Assembly: GCA_934162665.1 (NCBI GenBank) | Contig: CAKPJN010000008.1 | Location: 3,732 to 67,731, forward strand | Source: an uncultured Bacilli bacterium | GTDB lineage: Bacteria > Bacillota_I > Bacilli_A > RF39 > UBA660 | Length of the DNA: 64,000 nucleotides | Direction of reading: 5' to 3' | Shown here: one piece after another, positions 8,980 through 17,661 of the stretch | How positions within the stretch are numbered: the first letter of the stretch is position 1 | How the letters are laid out: the number at the start of each line of letters is the position of its first letter | Notes under the pieces: model-generated | What the model was told of the DNA's origin: nothing | What the model saw: the letters and a program-made list of their open reading frames with translations, nothing else | Databases searched by the model: none | Program-made: the position numbers and the translations under genes

Positions 8980-9342
8980 ATGAATAGTGAAAAAGAAAAT
9001 GAAATTAAGAGACTAAGTTTTGAAAACTTTATATGGATAATTTTTATTGTTGTCTCAGCTTTAGATATATACGGCGATGAACTTGTAAAAAAGTATATAC
9101 GTGAAAATAATAAAAAAGCTGATATACGAGCAAAAAAAATATTTTTCTATGTATTAATTGTAACAATTATTATCTATATGTATTTTTTTATTAGGAATTA
9201 CCATGATGTGCAAAAGCATCCCGGAAATGATGAATATGAGATAAGGCTTTTAGGTAGTGTTTTTATGTTGGCTGGAACAATATGTCTTTTATATTTTCAA
9301 ATCGAAACAACTACTATTACTGAAGGCCCTTCTAACGTTTAG
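8980..9342 (+). CDS. Small two-helix membrane protein (paralogue A)
   Basis: I do not recognise this 120-residue protein. It has two hydrophobic stretches, 'FENFIWIIFIVVSALDIYG' and 'IFFYVLIVTIIIYMYFFI', and a third weaker one near the C-terminus. Its opening (KRLSFENFIWII) and the second helix ending Y-FFI match the gene at 9669-9995 (EKLKIEDFIWII, LVYLYFFI), so the two are paralogues. No ribosome site is visible before the ATG. The last 11 bp overlap the 3' end of the convergent gene at 9332-9619. Confidence 0.55.
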   Translation: MNSEKENEIKRLSFENFIWIIFIVVSALDIYGDELVKKYIRENNKKADIRAKKIFFYVLIVTIIIYMYFFIRNYHDVQKHPGNDEYEIRLLGSVFMLAGTICLLYFQIETTTITEGPSNV

Positions 9343-9619
9343 TATTCTTTAAATTTTCTATTTCTCTATTTAAAGCATCTACCATTTTCTTTAGTAAAAT
9401 TATACTTTCTTCTGCTGACATTGAGGTTGCTGTTGTTGTTCTTCTTTCAGCTTGAACTTGCTTATAAAATGCATTTGTACATAATACTTGAGCTGTTAAC
9501 ATTAACCAATTTCCTAAGGCATTTTGTTCATTGGCTGTTAAATCGTCTATTAATAAATATCCTACTATTACCGCGCTAAGACTAAATGCTTTGGCTGAAA
9601 CATCAGGTATTATGTTCAT
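9332..9619 (-). CDS. Small membrane protein, unknown family
   Basis: The 95-residue protein starts MNIIPDVSAKAFSLSAVIVG and has a hydrophobic N-terminal half ('SLSAVIVGYLLIDDL', then 'ALGNWLMLTAQVLCTNAFY') and a polar C-terminal helix with 'ILLKKMVDALNREIENLK', a possible coiled coil. The ribosome site AGGTGATAAT is good. It lies between two paralogous small membrane proteins on the other strand. I cannot assign a function; the layout suggests a membrane-associated oligomer. Confidence 0.65.
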   Translation of the reverse strand: MNIIPDVSAKAFSLSAVIVGYLLIDDLTANEQNALGNWLMLTAQVLCTNAFYKQVQAERRTTTATSMSAEESIILLKKMVDALNREIENLKNTKR

Positions 9620-9668
9620 ATTATCACCTATAAAATTATATTATTTATTTTTTAGAATATAATTTAAT

Positions 9669-9995
9669 ATGAATGAAAAGATAGAATTATTAGAAAAACT
9701 AAAAATTGAAGATTTTATATGGATTATTTATTTAGTAATAATTGCCCTTTCCTATTACAGTAACTATGTAGAAAGAAAATATATTATTTATAATGATAAG
9801 ATTGCTAAAGAAAAATATCAAAATTTAATTAGAATTATATTTGCTATTGCCCTACTTGTATATCTTTACTTTTTTATAGACGTGTATAAAGGAGTTAATA
9901 ATTTAAAACACACTGATACCTTAAATAGAAAAGTATTTACTAATTTAAGTTTTACGGCTTCTGCACTAATATTAATAGCTGGGCTATATTACTAG
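9669..9995 (+). CDS. Small two-helix membrane protein (paralogue B)
   Basis: The 108-residue protein is a paralogue of 8980-9342. It opens MNEKIELLEKLKIEDFIWII, then has a charged linker, 'IFAIALLVYLYFFI' and a C-terminal hydrophobic 'SALILIAGLYY'. There is no ribosome site. A perfect TATAAT (9658-9663) lies 5 nt before the ATG, so the message may be leaderless. The function is unknown. Confidence 0.55.
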   Translation: MNEKIELLEKLKIEDFIWIIYLVIIALSYYSNYVERKYIIYNDKIAKEKYQNLIRIIFAIALLVYLYFFIDVYKGVNNLKHTDTLNRKVFTNLSFTASALILIAGLYY

Positions 9996-10043
9996 CTATT
10001 GCAATATTTGATGAAGAATTGGAAATTGAGCTTGCATTTTCAT

Positions 10044-10067
10044 AAAAAAGAAAAGCCTAAGCTTTTC
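10044..10067 (-). terminator. Terminator of the rubrerythrin operon
   Basis: GAAAAGC (10050-10056) pairs with GCTTTTC (10061-10067) around a 4-nt loop. On the minus strand it is followed by a run of six T, just after the rubrerythrin stop codon. Confidence 0.75.
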
Positions 10068-10074
10068 AACTAAT

Positions 10075-10617
10075 TTATTCGTAATTGTCTGCTTTAACTT
10101 CCATAAAACTTTGTGGATGTGCACATACTGGACATACCTCTAGAGCATCTTTTCCTTCATAAACATATCCACAATTACGACAAACCCAGATTTTATCTCC
10201 ATCTTTATGGAAGATTCTATCATCTTTAACATTTTGTAATAATGTAAGATATCTTTTTTCATGTTCTTTTTCAATTTCAGCAACTTTTTCAAATAAGAAT
10301 GCAATACGGTTAAATCCTTCTTCTTTAGCAGTTTCTGCAAATTCTTTATACATTTCTGTCCATTCATAGTTTTCGCCTGCTGCTGCATCTTCTAAGTTAG
10401 TAGCAGTATCTGGAATAGATCCTCCATGTAATTCTTTAAACCACATTTTAGCATGTTCTTTTTCATTATTTGCAGTTTCTTCAAAGATAGCTGCTAATTG
10501 TTCATAACCATCTTTCTTTGCCTTACTTGCATAGTAAGTATATTTATTTCTTGCTTGAGATTCTCCAGCAAATGCAGCCATTAAATTAGCTTCAGTTTTG
10601 CTTCCTTTTAATTCCAT
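10075..10617 (-). CDS. rbr: Rubrerythrin
   Basis: The 180-residue protein is a non-haem di-iron peroxidase. The ferritin-like domain (about 1-140) carries the metal ligands in 'AFAGESQARNKYTYYA', 'NNEKEHAKMWF', 'EMYKEFAETAKEEGF' and 'VAEIEKEHEKRY'. A C-terminal rubredoxin domain has two Cys pairs, 'CRNCGYVYEG' and 'CPVCAHP'. It reduces hydrogen peroxide in anaerobes using rubredoxin-type electrons. It is the last gene of the Fur-hydrogenase-rbr group, 49 bp after the hydrogenase-like gene, and is followed by a terminator. The length is normal. Confidence 0.96.
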   Translation of the reverse strand: MELKGSKTEANLMAAFAGESQARNKYTYYASKAKKDGYEQLAAIFEETANNEKEHAKMWFKELHGGSIPDTATNLEDAAAGENYEWTEMYKEFAETAKEEGFNRIAFLFEKVAEIEKEHEKRYLTLLQNVKDDRIFHKDGDKIWVCRNCGYVYEGKDALEVCPVCAHPQSFMEVKADNYE

Positions 10618-10665
10618 AATTTACCTTCTTTCTACTTCATTATTATATATTTATATTAAAAAGGA

Positions 10666-12117
10666 TTAACCTTTTAATATACTACTTTTATCAGAATACT
10701 TTGTATGTAAAAGTTCTTCTGCTTTACTACTTAGAGGTCTTTCTAAAAAACTATTATAGATATCTATTATATCTTGATTTTCATAGCTAGTTCTAACTTT
10801 TAGACTATTATCTTCACGATATAATTCCTTAGTTCTTTTTTCTATTTGTTCCTTAGCGTTTTTTATAGAACCTAACGGTTGACCTCCACCACCTACACAG
10901 CCTCCTGGACAATTCATAACTTCAATAAAGTCATATTTACAAGTTCCATTTTCTAAATCTTTTAGAATAGATTCAACGTTTTTCAGTCCATGGACTATGA
11001 GTAATCTGATATTATCATCAGCAATTGTTATTGTTGCTTCTTTTAGGAAATCATAGCCTCTGACATTTTTGAATTCTAACAAATCATTTTCTGGATTTTT
11101 TCCTGTTAAGAAATGATAAGCCGTTCTAACTGCAGCTTCCATTACACCACCACTTGCTCCAAAGATTACACCGGCTCCACTTCCCCTTGACATTATTTTA
11201 TCATATTCCATGTCTTCTAAACTTTTAAAATTCAACTCTTCTTCTTTTATCATTAAGGCAAGTTCGCTATTTGTTATTACATAGTCAACATCTTTAATTT
11301 CATCACGCGATATTTCGTATTTTTTAGCTGTACAAGGAGTAATAGCAACTGTTACTATGTCTTCTTTAGGAATAGACATCATATCACTAAAATAAGTCTT
11401 AATCATGGCTCCTTGCATTCCAATTGGACTTTTACAAGTTGATAAATGATTTAATAATTTAGGATGATAGATTTCCATATATTTTACCCAAGATGGACAA
11501 CAACTTGTAAATTGTGGTAGATTAATCTTATTTTTAATTCTTTCTATTAATTCACTAGCTTCTTCCATAATAGTTAAATCAGCCCCAAATGTTGTATCAA
11601 AGACATAATTAAAACCTATCTTTTTTAAAGCCGATACTAATTTATTTTCTACATTTACAGAATCCATCTCAAATGCTTCTCCTAATGCTACTCTTACTGC
11701 AGGAGATGTAAAAGCGATTACTACTTTATCAGTATCTTCTATATAATCTTTTACTTTTTTATAACAGTATTTTGGAACAATAGCTCCAACTGGACAATTA
11801 AGAAGACATTGTCCACAATTGATACAAACAGGGTCTATTACTTTATTTTTATTATACTTTATACCAACTTGTTTTTTACAAATAAAACTACATCTACCGC
11901 ATTTAATACATTTTTCATCAATTCTTTCAATAGCGGGATTATCTTTAGAAATTGGAATTGGAACATCAAATGATTCATCTTCAGAATCTTCTTCTACAAT
12001 GTTATCGGTTTCTTTTAAAAATGATTTTGGAGCGCTACATATTGGACATGATGTTAGTTTTTCAAAATCTTCTGTTTCTATTATTTCAGCGCATATTTCA
12101 CATCTATATTTCTTCAT
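10666..12117 (-). CDS. [FeFe]-hydrogenase-like protein with N-terminal rubredoxin-type domain
   Basis: The protein has about 483 residues. An N-terminal zinc/iron ribbon 'YRCEICAEIIE' and 'CPICSAPKSF' (about 1-35) resembles the rubredoxin part of rubrerythrin. Two 4Fe-4S motifs ('CIKCGRCSFICKK', 'CINCGQCLLNCPVGA') come next. The H-cluster signatures follow: 'FTSCCPSWVKYMEIYHP' (L1), 'AITPCTAKKYEI' (L2) and 'EVMNCPGGCVGGGGQP' (L3). All four H-cluster Cys are present. The ATG at 12117 is chosen over a TTG at 12141; it overlaps fur by 14 bp. The enzyme may feed or drain electrons for rubrerythrin; that coupling is inference from the operon. Confidence 0.9.
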   Translation of the reverse strand: MKKYRCEICAEIIETEDFEKLTSCPICSAPKSFLKETDNIVEEDSEDESFDVPIPISKDNPAIERIDEKCIKCGRCSFICKKQVGIKYNKNKVIDPVCINCGQCLLNCPVGAIVPKYCYKKVKDYIEDTDKVVIAFTSPAVRVALGEAFEMDSVNVENKLVSALKKIGFNYVFDTTFGADLTIMEEASELIERIKNKINLPQFTSCCPSWVKYMEIYHPKLLNHLSTCKSPIGMQGAMIKTYFSDMMSIPKEDIVTVAITPCTAKKYEISRDEIKDVDYVITNSELALMIKEEELNFKSLEDMEYDKIMSRGSGAGVIFGASGGVMEAAVRTAYHFLTGKNPENDLLEFKNVRGYDFLKEATITIADDNIRLLIVHGLKNVESILKDLENGTCKYDFIEVMNCPGGCVGGGGQPLGSIKNAKEQIEKRTKELYREDNSLKVRTSYENQDIIDIYNSFLERPLSSKAEELLHTKYSDKSSILKG

Positions 12118-12490
12118 TACAACTTTTGCACACTCCTTCAAATACGATATTTGAATTATCTATTTTCACAAAATATTTTCTTTCTATATCTTTGATTACT
12201 CGTTCGTATCTATTATCATAAATATCTATTATTCTATGACACTTTTTACATTCTAGGTGATAATGAGGATTACAATCTGCATCATAATGATCAAGCCCAT
12301 TAATGTCTGCTATCTTCTTTATTTTTCCATCACTTAACAATTTATTTACTGTTCTATAGACAGTGGCTTGTCCTAATGTCTGAGATTTTTTATTGACATT
12401 ACTATATAACTGTTTTATCGTTGGATGAGTTTTATCTTCTTTTAAGGTATCTATTATGATACTTTTTTGTTTGGTATTTCTAGTATACAT
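12104..12490 (-). CDS. Fur/PerR-family metalloregulator
   Basis: The 128-residue repressor has a winged-helix DNA-binding domain ('THPTIKQLYSNVNKK', 'LGQATVYRTVNKLLSDGKI') and a dimerisation domain with metal ligands. 'DHYDADCNPHYHLECKKC' and 'VCKSCNE' give the HxH site and two CxxC pairs typical of the structural zinc. The N-terminus is short, as in PerR, and the operon partners (rubrerythrin, hydrogenase) make peroxide sensing the best guess, but Fur or Zur cannot be excluded. The start at 12490 has AAAGGAGCG. A perfect palindrome overlaps its own transcription start. Confidence 0.9.
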   Translation of the reverse strand: MYTRNTKQKSIIIDTLKEDKTHPTIKQLYSNVNKKSQTLGQATVYRTVNKLLSDGKIKKIADINGLDHYDADCNPHYHLECKKCHRIIDIYDNRYERVIKDIERKYFVKIDNSNIVFEGVCKSCNEEI

Positions 12491-12500
12491 AATCGCTCCT

Positions 12501-12523
12501 TTATTGATAACTATTATCAATAA
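12501..12523. promoter_or_regulatory. Fur/PerR-type palindromic operator
   Basis: TTATTGATAA and TTATCAATAA form a perfect 10-bp inverted repeat around CTA. The GATAA/TTATC core resembles Fur and Per boxes. It lies between the -10 box and the ribosome site of the regulator gene, so autorepression of the whole operon is likely. Confidence 0.75.
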
Positions 12524-12525
12524 CA

Positions 12526-12553
12526 ATTATATCATTTTATTTTTTTGTGTCAA
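12526..12553 (-). promoter_or_regulatory. Sigma-A promoter of the fur-hydrogenase-rbr operon
   Basis: On the minus strand a consensus TTGACA (12548-12553) and TATAAT (12526-12531) are separated by 16 bp. The expected start of transcription falls inside the palindrome at 12501-12523. Confidence 0.85.
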
Positions 12554-12614
12554 TATTTTTAAAGAATAATTCACTATTAACTAATTTATACATATATTAC
12601 TATAGGTGAAGTCT

Positions 12615-12836
12615 ATGAATTATAAAAATGGAAAACATAATCATTTTTGTAGATGTAGTTATTGCAAACAAAAAAGAAGAACTAGCCCTATTTGGTTAGC
12701 CGCTCTAATAATGATACTTGTTATAATTTTTTATCAATCACTTTTACTTATATTTGTTTGTACTAGATTGAATGCTATTATTCTATTTTCCTTGTTCGCT
12801 TTCATCAACTTTTTGATATTTTTCATTTTCTTTTAA
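12615..12836 (+). CDS. Small Cys/His-rich single- or double-helix membrane protein
   Basis: The 73-residue peptide begins MNYKNGKHNHFCRCSYCKQKRRT, with a CRCSYC cluster and many basic residues, then two hydrophobic stretches ('WLAALIMILVIIFYQSLLLIFV' trimmed here to its limits at about residues 30-50, and the C-terminal third). ATAGGTGAAG precedes the ATG. A sigma-K-like CAC-N16-CATATATTA stands about 15 bp upstream, hinting at mother-cell expression. The last 54 bp overlap the convergent ysxE gene, which weakens the call. Function unknown. Confidence 0.45.
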   Translation: MNYKNGKHNHFCRCSYCKQKRRTSPIWLAALIMILVIIFYQSLLLIFVCTRLNAIILFSLFAFINFLIFFIFF

Positions 12837-13697
12837 AATAAAAGTTCTAGTTTTTATTACATATTTAACTAATTTTGAGACAATTTGAGTATTTAAATAA
12901 TGACTTTTTTTTAATTCTATTTTTTGCGGTAAAGCAATAAGTGAGAAAAATAATAGTTTTTCATCTTCTAAAAATTGGTATTTTGATTGATATATATCAA
13001 ATAAAGAATTCATCTCTAAGTTAAGATATTCATTTTTATAAAAGTTTAAGAAGTCATAGACCGGGATATCTTTTTTTGAATGATTCCAACTAATTAAATA
13101 ACTATTTTCTTCTTCTAAGAAATGGTCAAGTGATAAATTATTATGTAATTGAACAACTCTTTCTTTTTTGGAGTTGCTTTTTATTTTATACCATTTTTCA
13201 ATATTTTGATATGAGAAATTCAAGGAATTGTATATGGCACTTATATGTCTTATTAGTAAATATTCCTCAGGTGAAAAGTAGATTTTTGATTCAATGTAAT
13301 CTTGAATATTATGATAATACTCATTTAAATATTGAATTCTTGCTAAGACATCTTCATAGATTTTTTTTACATCATCCAATAAAACTTCTCTGTATGTTGT
13401 CGTCTTAATATGAAGCATACTTATAGTATATATTAAATCTATTGCTTTATCTTCTTTAGAGATATTTTTTTCTTCTATATAACGATATATTTCGTAATCA
13501 TCATCATCTTTTTCTAATGGTAAATAGTAATTAAAATTTCTATTATATAAATAATCGTGTATGTTGTTTACATTTTCACTTTTCTTTTTTAAGACATATT
13601 TTCCTTCTTCTGTTTGGATAATTTTTGCATTCTTTTTAAATTCATATTTAAGTGGATTCCAATTATATCTATTTATTATTTTTTCAATATTATTCAT
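12783..13697 (-). CDS. ysxE: YsxE-like spore coat kinase-fold protein
   Basis: The 304-residue protein has a CotS/YsxE-type kinase-like fold: 'IIQTEEGKYVLKKKSENVNN', 'YYLPLEKDDDDYEIYRYIEE', a helical middle, and 'VQLHNNLSLDHFLEEE' in place of the catalytic HGD loop, followed by 'LISWNHSKKDIPVYDFLNFY'. The catalytic Asp is not evident, so it may be a pseudokinase. It overlaps spoVID by 8 bp, the same gene pair (spoVID-ysxE) as in Bacillus, which is the strongest support for the name. Confidence 0.8.
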   Translation of the reverse strand: MNNIEKIINRYNWNPLKYEFKKNAKIIQTEEGKYVLKKKSENVNNIHDYLYNRNFNYYLPLEKDDDDYEIYRYIEEKNISKEDKAIDLIYTISMLHIKTTTYREVLLDDVKKIYEDVLARIQYLNEYYHNIQDYIESKIYFSPEEYLLIRHISAIYNSLNFSYQNIEKWYKIKSNSKKERVVQLHNNLSLDHFLEEENSYLISWNHSKKDIPVYDFLNFYKNEYLNLEMNSLFDIYQSKYQFLEDEKLLFFSLIALPQKIELKKSHYLNTQIVSKLVKYVIKTRTFILKENEKYQKVDESEQGK

Positions 13698-14490
13698 TTG
13701 TGGTTGGTATAATTAATTTAGAGCCTATTTGAATATTAGTTAAATCATTATAATCTTCTAATTGTTCTCTTTTTACTTTATACTTGTCCATTATTTCTTC
13801 TATAGTTTCATTTCCTCGTACAATATAGATAGAATAAGTTGCGAAGGTTTCATCTTCGTCTCTAAATGATGAGAATAACGATCCTACATTTGCATCTATT
13901 AATTGTTCTATTTCTTCTTTATTTTCTTTTTCATCCATAATCATATTCTCCTTTTCATATTCTTTTTCCTTTAAGCTAATATTTTCCTCTTGCTCATCTC
14001 TTAAATTTGTTTCTATCGGTTCAGTTATTGGTTCAACATCCTTAATTCCATTATCGTTTTCATCATGGCTTTTTTCTATATCACCATCGCATTCTCTTTC
14101 TTCTTTACAAGTTGATTCTTCTATTTTTCCGTTTAATTCTTTTTCTACTTCCTCTATTTCAACAACTTCTTCTACACCTTGTATTAAAACATCGATATGA
14201 CAGACCATTATATCTTCATTTTCAATTTCATAATTAAAGTCATCTATTTCTATCTTTGAGGTTTCTAAATCTATAGTTTCTGGTAAGGCTATTTCTACCG
14301 GTAATTCAAAGGAGAAATCTTCCTCAATTTGACTAGCTTCTGTTAATTTATAAGTACCTGCTATAAAAAAATTACCTTCTATATTACTTTGATCAACAAA
14401 TTTTAGATTATGTTCTAAAGAAATAGATGTAATCTCTCCAATCATAGATTTAAATTCTAATTTTTTATCAAAAGTAATTACTTTTTTCAT
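13690..14490 (-). CDS. spoVID: Stage VI sporulation protein D (SpoVID), coat morphogen
   Basis: The 266-residue protein has an N-terminal beta-rich SpoVID domain ('ITFDKKLEFKSMIGEITSIS', then 'GNFFIAGTYKLTEASQIEED'), a long Glu/Asp/Lys-rich linker (about 120-200) and a C-terminal LysM domain ('TYSIYIVRGNETIEEIMDKY', 'LTNIQIGSKLIIP'). SpoVID encases the spore by tethering coat proteins. It is shorter than the Bacillus protein (about 575 residues), the difference being in the linker. Its neighbour is ysxE, as in Bacillus, and lon lies upstream. Confidence 0.9.
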   Translation of the reverse strand: MKKVITFDKKLEFKSMIGEITSISLEHNLKFVDQSNIEGNFFIAGTYKLTEASQIEEDFSFELPVEIALPETIDLETSKIEIDDFNYEIENEDIMVCHIDVLIQGVEEVVEIEEVEKELNGKIEESTCKEERECDGDIEKSHDENDNGIKDVEPITEPIETNLRDEQEENISLKEKEYEKENMIMDEKENKEEIEQLIDANVGSLFSSFRDEDETFATYSIYIVRGNETIEEIMDKYKVKREQLEDYNDLTNIQIGSKLIIPTTNE

Positions 14491-14536
14491 ACATAATACC
14501 CCTTTCCTAAACTATAATATGAAAAAAGAAGAATAT

Positions 14537-15235
14537 TTATTCTCCTTTTCTTTTTGTTAAGACCTTATCATTTAATAATATATTATCTAAATTGGTCATA
14601 GTTTCTTCTAAATCATTTTTAATTCTTTTTTTTAAGCTTTTCCTTAATACTTTGCTATCTTCTAATGTATCTAAAAGACTACTTAGTGCTGATGTAGCAT
14701 TATTCCTTGGTAACTCTTTTTCAAATAATTCTGGCATAAAGTATATTAAATAATTTAAGCTAGAACAAAAATAATTTGAAGTTATCATTTCATTTTTATA
14801 GGAATTAAGAAAGTTAAATATAATTGCGTCATAAATAATTATTTTTTGAAATGTTTCTTTATCTATATATAAATATATTTTTCTTATTTCTAATTGTTCT
14901 TTTATATAATTACTAAGTTTTTCATATTTTTCATCATAAGAATTATATTCTATTTTATTAAGATTTACTATAAGTTCATTTATTTCAGATATATCTTCTT
15001 TTTTTGCATAATTAAATCTTATATCGTTAAACATTTTTTGAAGATTAGAAATTATGGATTCATCTAAAAATAAATATCCTTCTTCATTATTTATAAGTTC
15101 TAGGCTAGTATCTAAGAATTTTTTATAATTATTTTTATTAACATATATTTGATTAAGTTCTTCAATGTTCATAGTAAGTAATTGATTTTTTAACCCTATA
15201 ATATATGCTTTCTTATTAAAATCATTTTTATTCAC
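14537..15235 (-). CDS. Unknown helical protein between lon and spoVID
   Basis: I do not recognise this 232-residue, Asn/Lys/Leu-rich protein. It appears all-helical and cytosolic, with 'SALSSLLDTLEDSKVLRKSL' and 'RIKNDLEETMTNLDNILL' near the C-terminus. I place the start at the GTG at 15235, because GGGAG lies 7 nt upstream; that start overlaps the lon stop by 8 bp, and the longer ATG reading would need 38 bp more overlap. The tight spacing shows co-transcription with lon. Confidence 0.7.
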   Translation of the reverse strand: MNKNDFNKKAYIIGLKNQLLTMNIEELNQIYVNKNNYKKFLDTSLELINNEEGYLFLDESIISNLQKMFNDIRFNYAKKEDISEINELIVNLNKIEYNSYDEKYEKLSNYIKEQLEIRKIYLYIDKETFQKIIIYDAIIFNFLNSYKNEMITSNYFCSSLNYLIYFMPELFEKELPRNNATSALSSLLDTLEDSKVLRKSLKKRIKNDLEETMTNLDNILLNDKVLTKRKGE

Positions 15236-17549
15236 AGACTTTCTCCCTTTCAAATAATTGTTCATATATTTCAATGTAATTATCTATTAATTTAAATTTA
15301 ATGTTGCCTCTTATTTCTTCAGGTATTTCATCTAAATCGACTTCGTTTTCTTTAGGTATAAATATTTTTTTAATTCCGGCACGTGAAGCTCCAATTACTT
15401 TTTCTTTTAATCCACCTATACCTAAAACTTTTCCCCTTAGAGTTAATTCTCCAGTCATGGATATTTTATTATCTATTGTAGTATTAGTAAATAGGCTTAT
15501 TAATGTTGTACAAATAGTTATTCCAGCTGATGGTCCATCTTTACTTACCGCTCCTTCTGGAACATGAATGTGAATATCATTTTCAGTAAAAATACTATTA
15601 TCAATACCAAAGTCTGCTGCATGTGATTTTACATAATCCAAAGCTATTTTACATGACTCTTGCATAACATCACCTAGTGAACCTGTTAAAATCAAATTAC
15701 CATTTCCTTTAAATAAAGTAGCTTCTATAGGAAGAATATCTCCACCAAAAATAGTATAAGCCATACCATTTACTATTCCTGGCAATTTATTTTTTATTGA
15801 AGTCATATAATGATATTTTTTCTTACCTAATAAATCTTCTAATAGATTATCATCAATTAAGTAAAATGCTTCACTTTTTTCTATTAACATTTTTTTAACA
15901 ATTTTTCTAAACAAAGAAGAAATTACTCTTTCTAATTCACGAACTCCGGATTCTTTAGTATAATTTCTAATTAAAGTTAAAATTGCATCATCTTTTATTT
16001 CTACTTGTAACGGAGTAAGACCATGTTCTTCTAACTTTTTAGGAATTAAATAATTTTTGGCAATATCTAATTTTTCATATTCTGTATAACTAGATAAATT
16101 TATTATCTCAAGACGATCTCTTAATTCATAAGGAATTTGTTCTATATAATTAGCTGTTGCGATAAAGAATACTTGTGACAAGTCAAAATCTTCTTCGATA
16201 TAATGATCTGAAAATTTTGAGTTTTGTTCTGGATCTAGCACTTCTAATAAGCTACTAGCAGGATCACCTTTTATATCTTTAGTCATTTTATCAATTTCAT
16301 CTATTATAAATACTGGATTTGCACTTTCTGCTTTTCTTATACCTTGGATAATTCTACCAGGATTCGCTCCAATATAGGTTCTTCTATGTCCAATGATTTC
16401 AGCTTCATCATTTATACCACCAACACTAATTTTTGTAACATTTCTACCTAGACTTTTGGCAATTGATAAAGCAAGAGAAGTTTTTCCTACTCCTGGAGGA
16501 CCAACTAAACAAAGAATTGGACTTTTAATACTGCCGGTATTTTTTTTAACTGCAAGATATTCGATAATTCTATCTTTTACATCTTCTAGACCAAAGTGAG
16601 TTTTATCAAGGGTTTCTTTAACTTTATCTAAATCTGATATATCTTTGGTATATTTATTCCAAGGAAGATTTAATAACCAATCTAGGTAATCTCTAATAAC
16701 ACCTAGTTCTGGTGAATTACTACTAATTAGTTCATATCTTGATATCTCACTTTTGATTCTTGTTTTAACTTTGGAATTACATTTTAGACTGTTGCAGCGT
16801 TGTTTTAATTTTACAACTTCATCTGTTTTACTATTTACTTCTCCTAATTCTTTTTGAATTATTTTGATTTTTTCTCTTAAAAAATATTCTTTTTGTGTCT
16901 CATTTAATTCTTTTTCAACTTCTTGTTCAATTCTTCTTTCTAATTCTACATATTTTAAGTCGTTGTTCATATCTTCAATTAATAGTTTTGTTCTATCAAT
17001 AGGATTAACTACCTGAATATATTTTTTCTTCTTATTGTAGTTTACTGGTAAAAAAGACGCAATGATATCGCATAATTCATCTAAGTTACTGGCATTGTTT
17101 AATTGACTAATAACAGCATTAGACATATATGGTACTTTATTTATATATTTTTCTAAAGCCTTTATTAATATATTTTCATAGTTTATATCACTACTATCTT
17201 CTTTCAAGACTTCATAAGTTGCGGTATAAAAGTTTTTCTCTTTAAAATATTTAGTTATTTTAACTCTGTTTAAGCCTTCTAAAATTATCTTGGTTTTTCC
17301 ATTTGGGACTTCTACTTTTAATTTTAAATACGCTAATACTCCAACATTAGGTAAGCTAGTAATGTCACTTAAATCTGATTTATCTTCATTATCAATTGGA
17401 TTTACTATTATCATTAATTTATCTTCACTTGAATCAATTTCTGATAAAATATCTTTATAAGCTGTACTTTCTAGTTCCATACGCACTTCGCTTTTTGGAA
17501 AAATAACCATATCGTCCATTGATAATACTATTTGTTTTTCTGTTTCCAT
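15228..17549 (-). CDS. lon: ATP-dependent protease Lon
   Basis: The 773-residue LonA-type protease has an N-terminal substrate domain (1-190), a coiled-coil middle ('REKIKIIQKELGEV'), an AAA+ module with Walker A 'GPPGVGKT' near residue 350 and Walker B 'PVFIIDEIDKM', and a C-terminal protease domain. The catalytic Ser lies in 'KDGPSAGI' (about 671) with the Lys in 'GLKEKVIGA'. All catalytic residues are intact. GGAGGAATAAG precedes the ATG. Upstream, the IS3-family remnant begins only about 110 bp away, so the promoter region borders the insertion. Confidence 0.97.
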   Translation of the reverse strand: METEKQIVLSMDDMVIFPKSEVRMELESTAYKDILSEIDSSEDKLMIIVNPIDNEDKSDLSDITSLPNVGVLAYLKLKVEVPNGKTKIILEGLNRVKITKYFKEKNFYTATYEVLKEDSSDINYENILIKALEKYINKVPYMSNAVISQLNNASNLDELCDIIASFLPVNYNKKKKYIQVVNPIDRTKLLIEDMNNDLKYVELERRIEQEVEKELNETQKEYFLREKIKIIQKELGEVNSKTDEVVKLKQRCNSLKCNSKVKTRIKSEISRYELISSNSPELGVIRDYLDWLLNLPWNKYTKDISDLDKVKETLDKTHFGLEDVKDRIIEYLAVKKNTGSIKSPILCLVGPPGVGKTSLALSIAKSLGRNVTKISVGGINDEAEIIGHRRTYIGANPGRIIQGIRKAESANPVFIIDEIDKMTKDIKGDPASSLLEVLDPEQNSKFSDHYIEEDFDLSQVFFIATANYIEQIPYELRDRLEIINLSSYTEYEKLDIAKNYLIPKKLEEHGLTPLQVEIKDDAILTLIRNYTKESGVRELERVISSLFRKIVKKMLIEKSEAFYLIDDNLLEDLLGKKKYHYMTSIKNKLPGIVNGMAYTIFGGDILPIEATLFKGNGNLILTGSLGDVMQESCKIALDYVKSHAADFGIDNSIFTENDIHIHVPEGAVSKDGPSAGITICTTLISLFTNTTIDNKISMTGELTLRGKVLGIGGLKEKVIGASRAGIKKIFIPKENEVDLDEIPEEIRGNIKFKLIDNYIEIYEQLFEREKVCE

Positions 17550-17661
17550 AGGCTTATTCCTCCAAGACTTAATATACCTTAATATTATATATTAATTAAA
17601 AAAAATTACAAGGAAAATTAGGTAATTTCATTATTTTTCCAAAAAGAAAAGAGCTATTTAT

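Noticed and set aside
10140..10388. Second open frame inside rubrerythrin
   Set aside because: Shadow frame; rubrerythrin is intact with full motifs.
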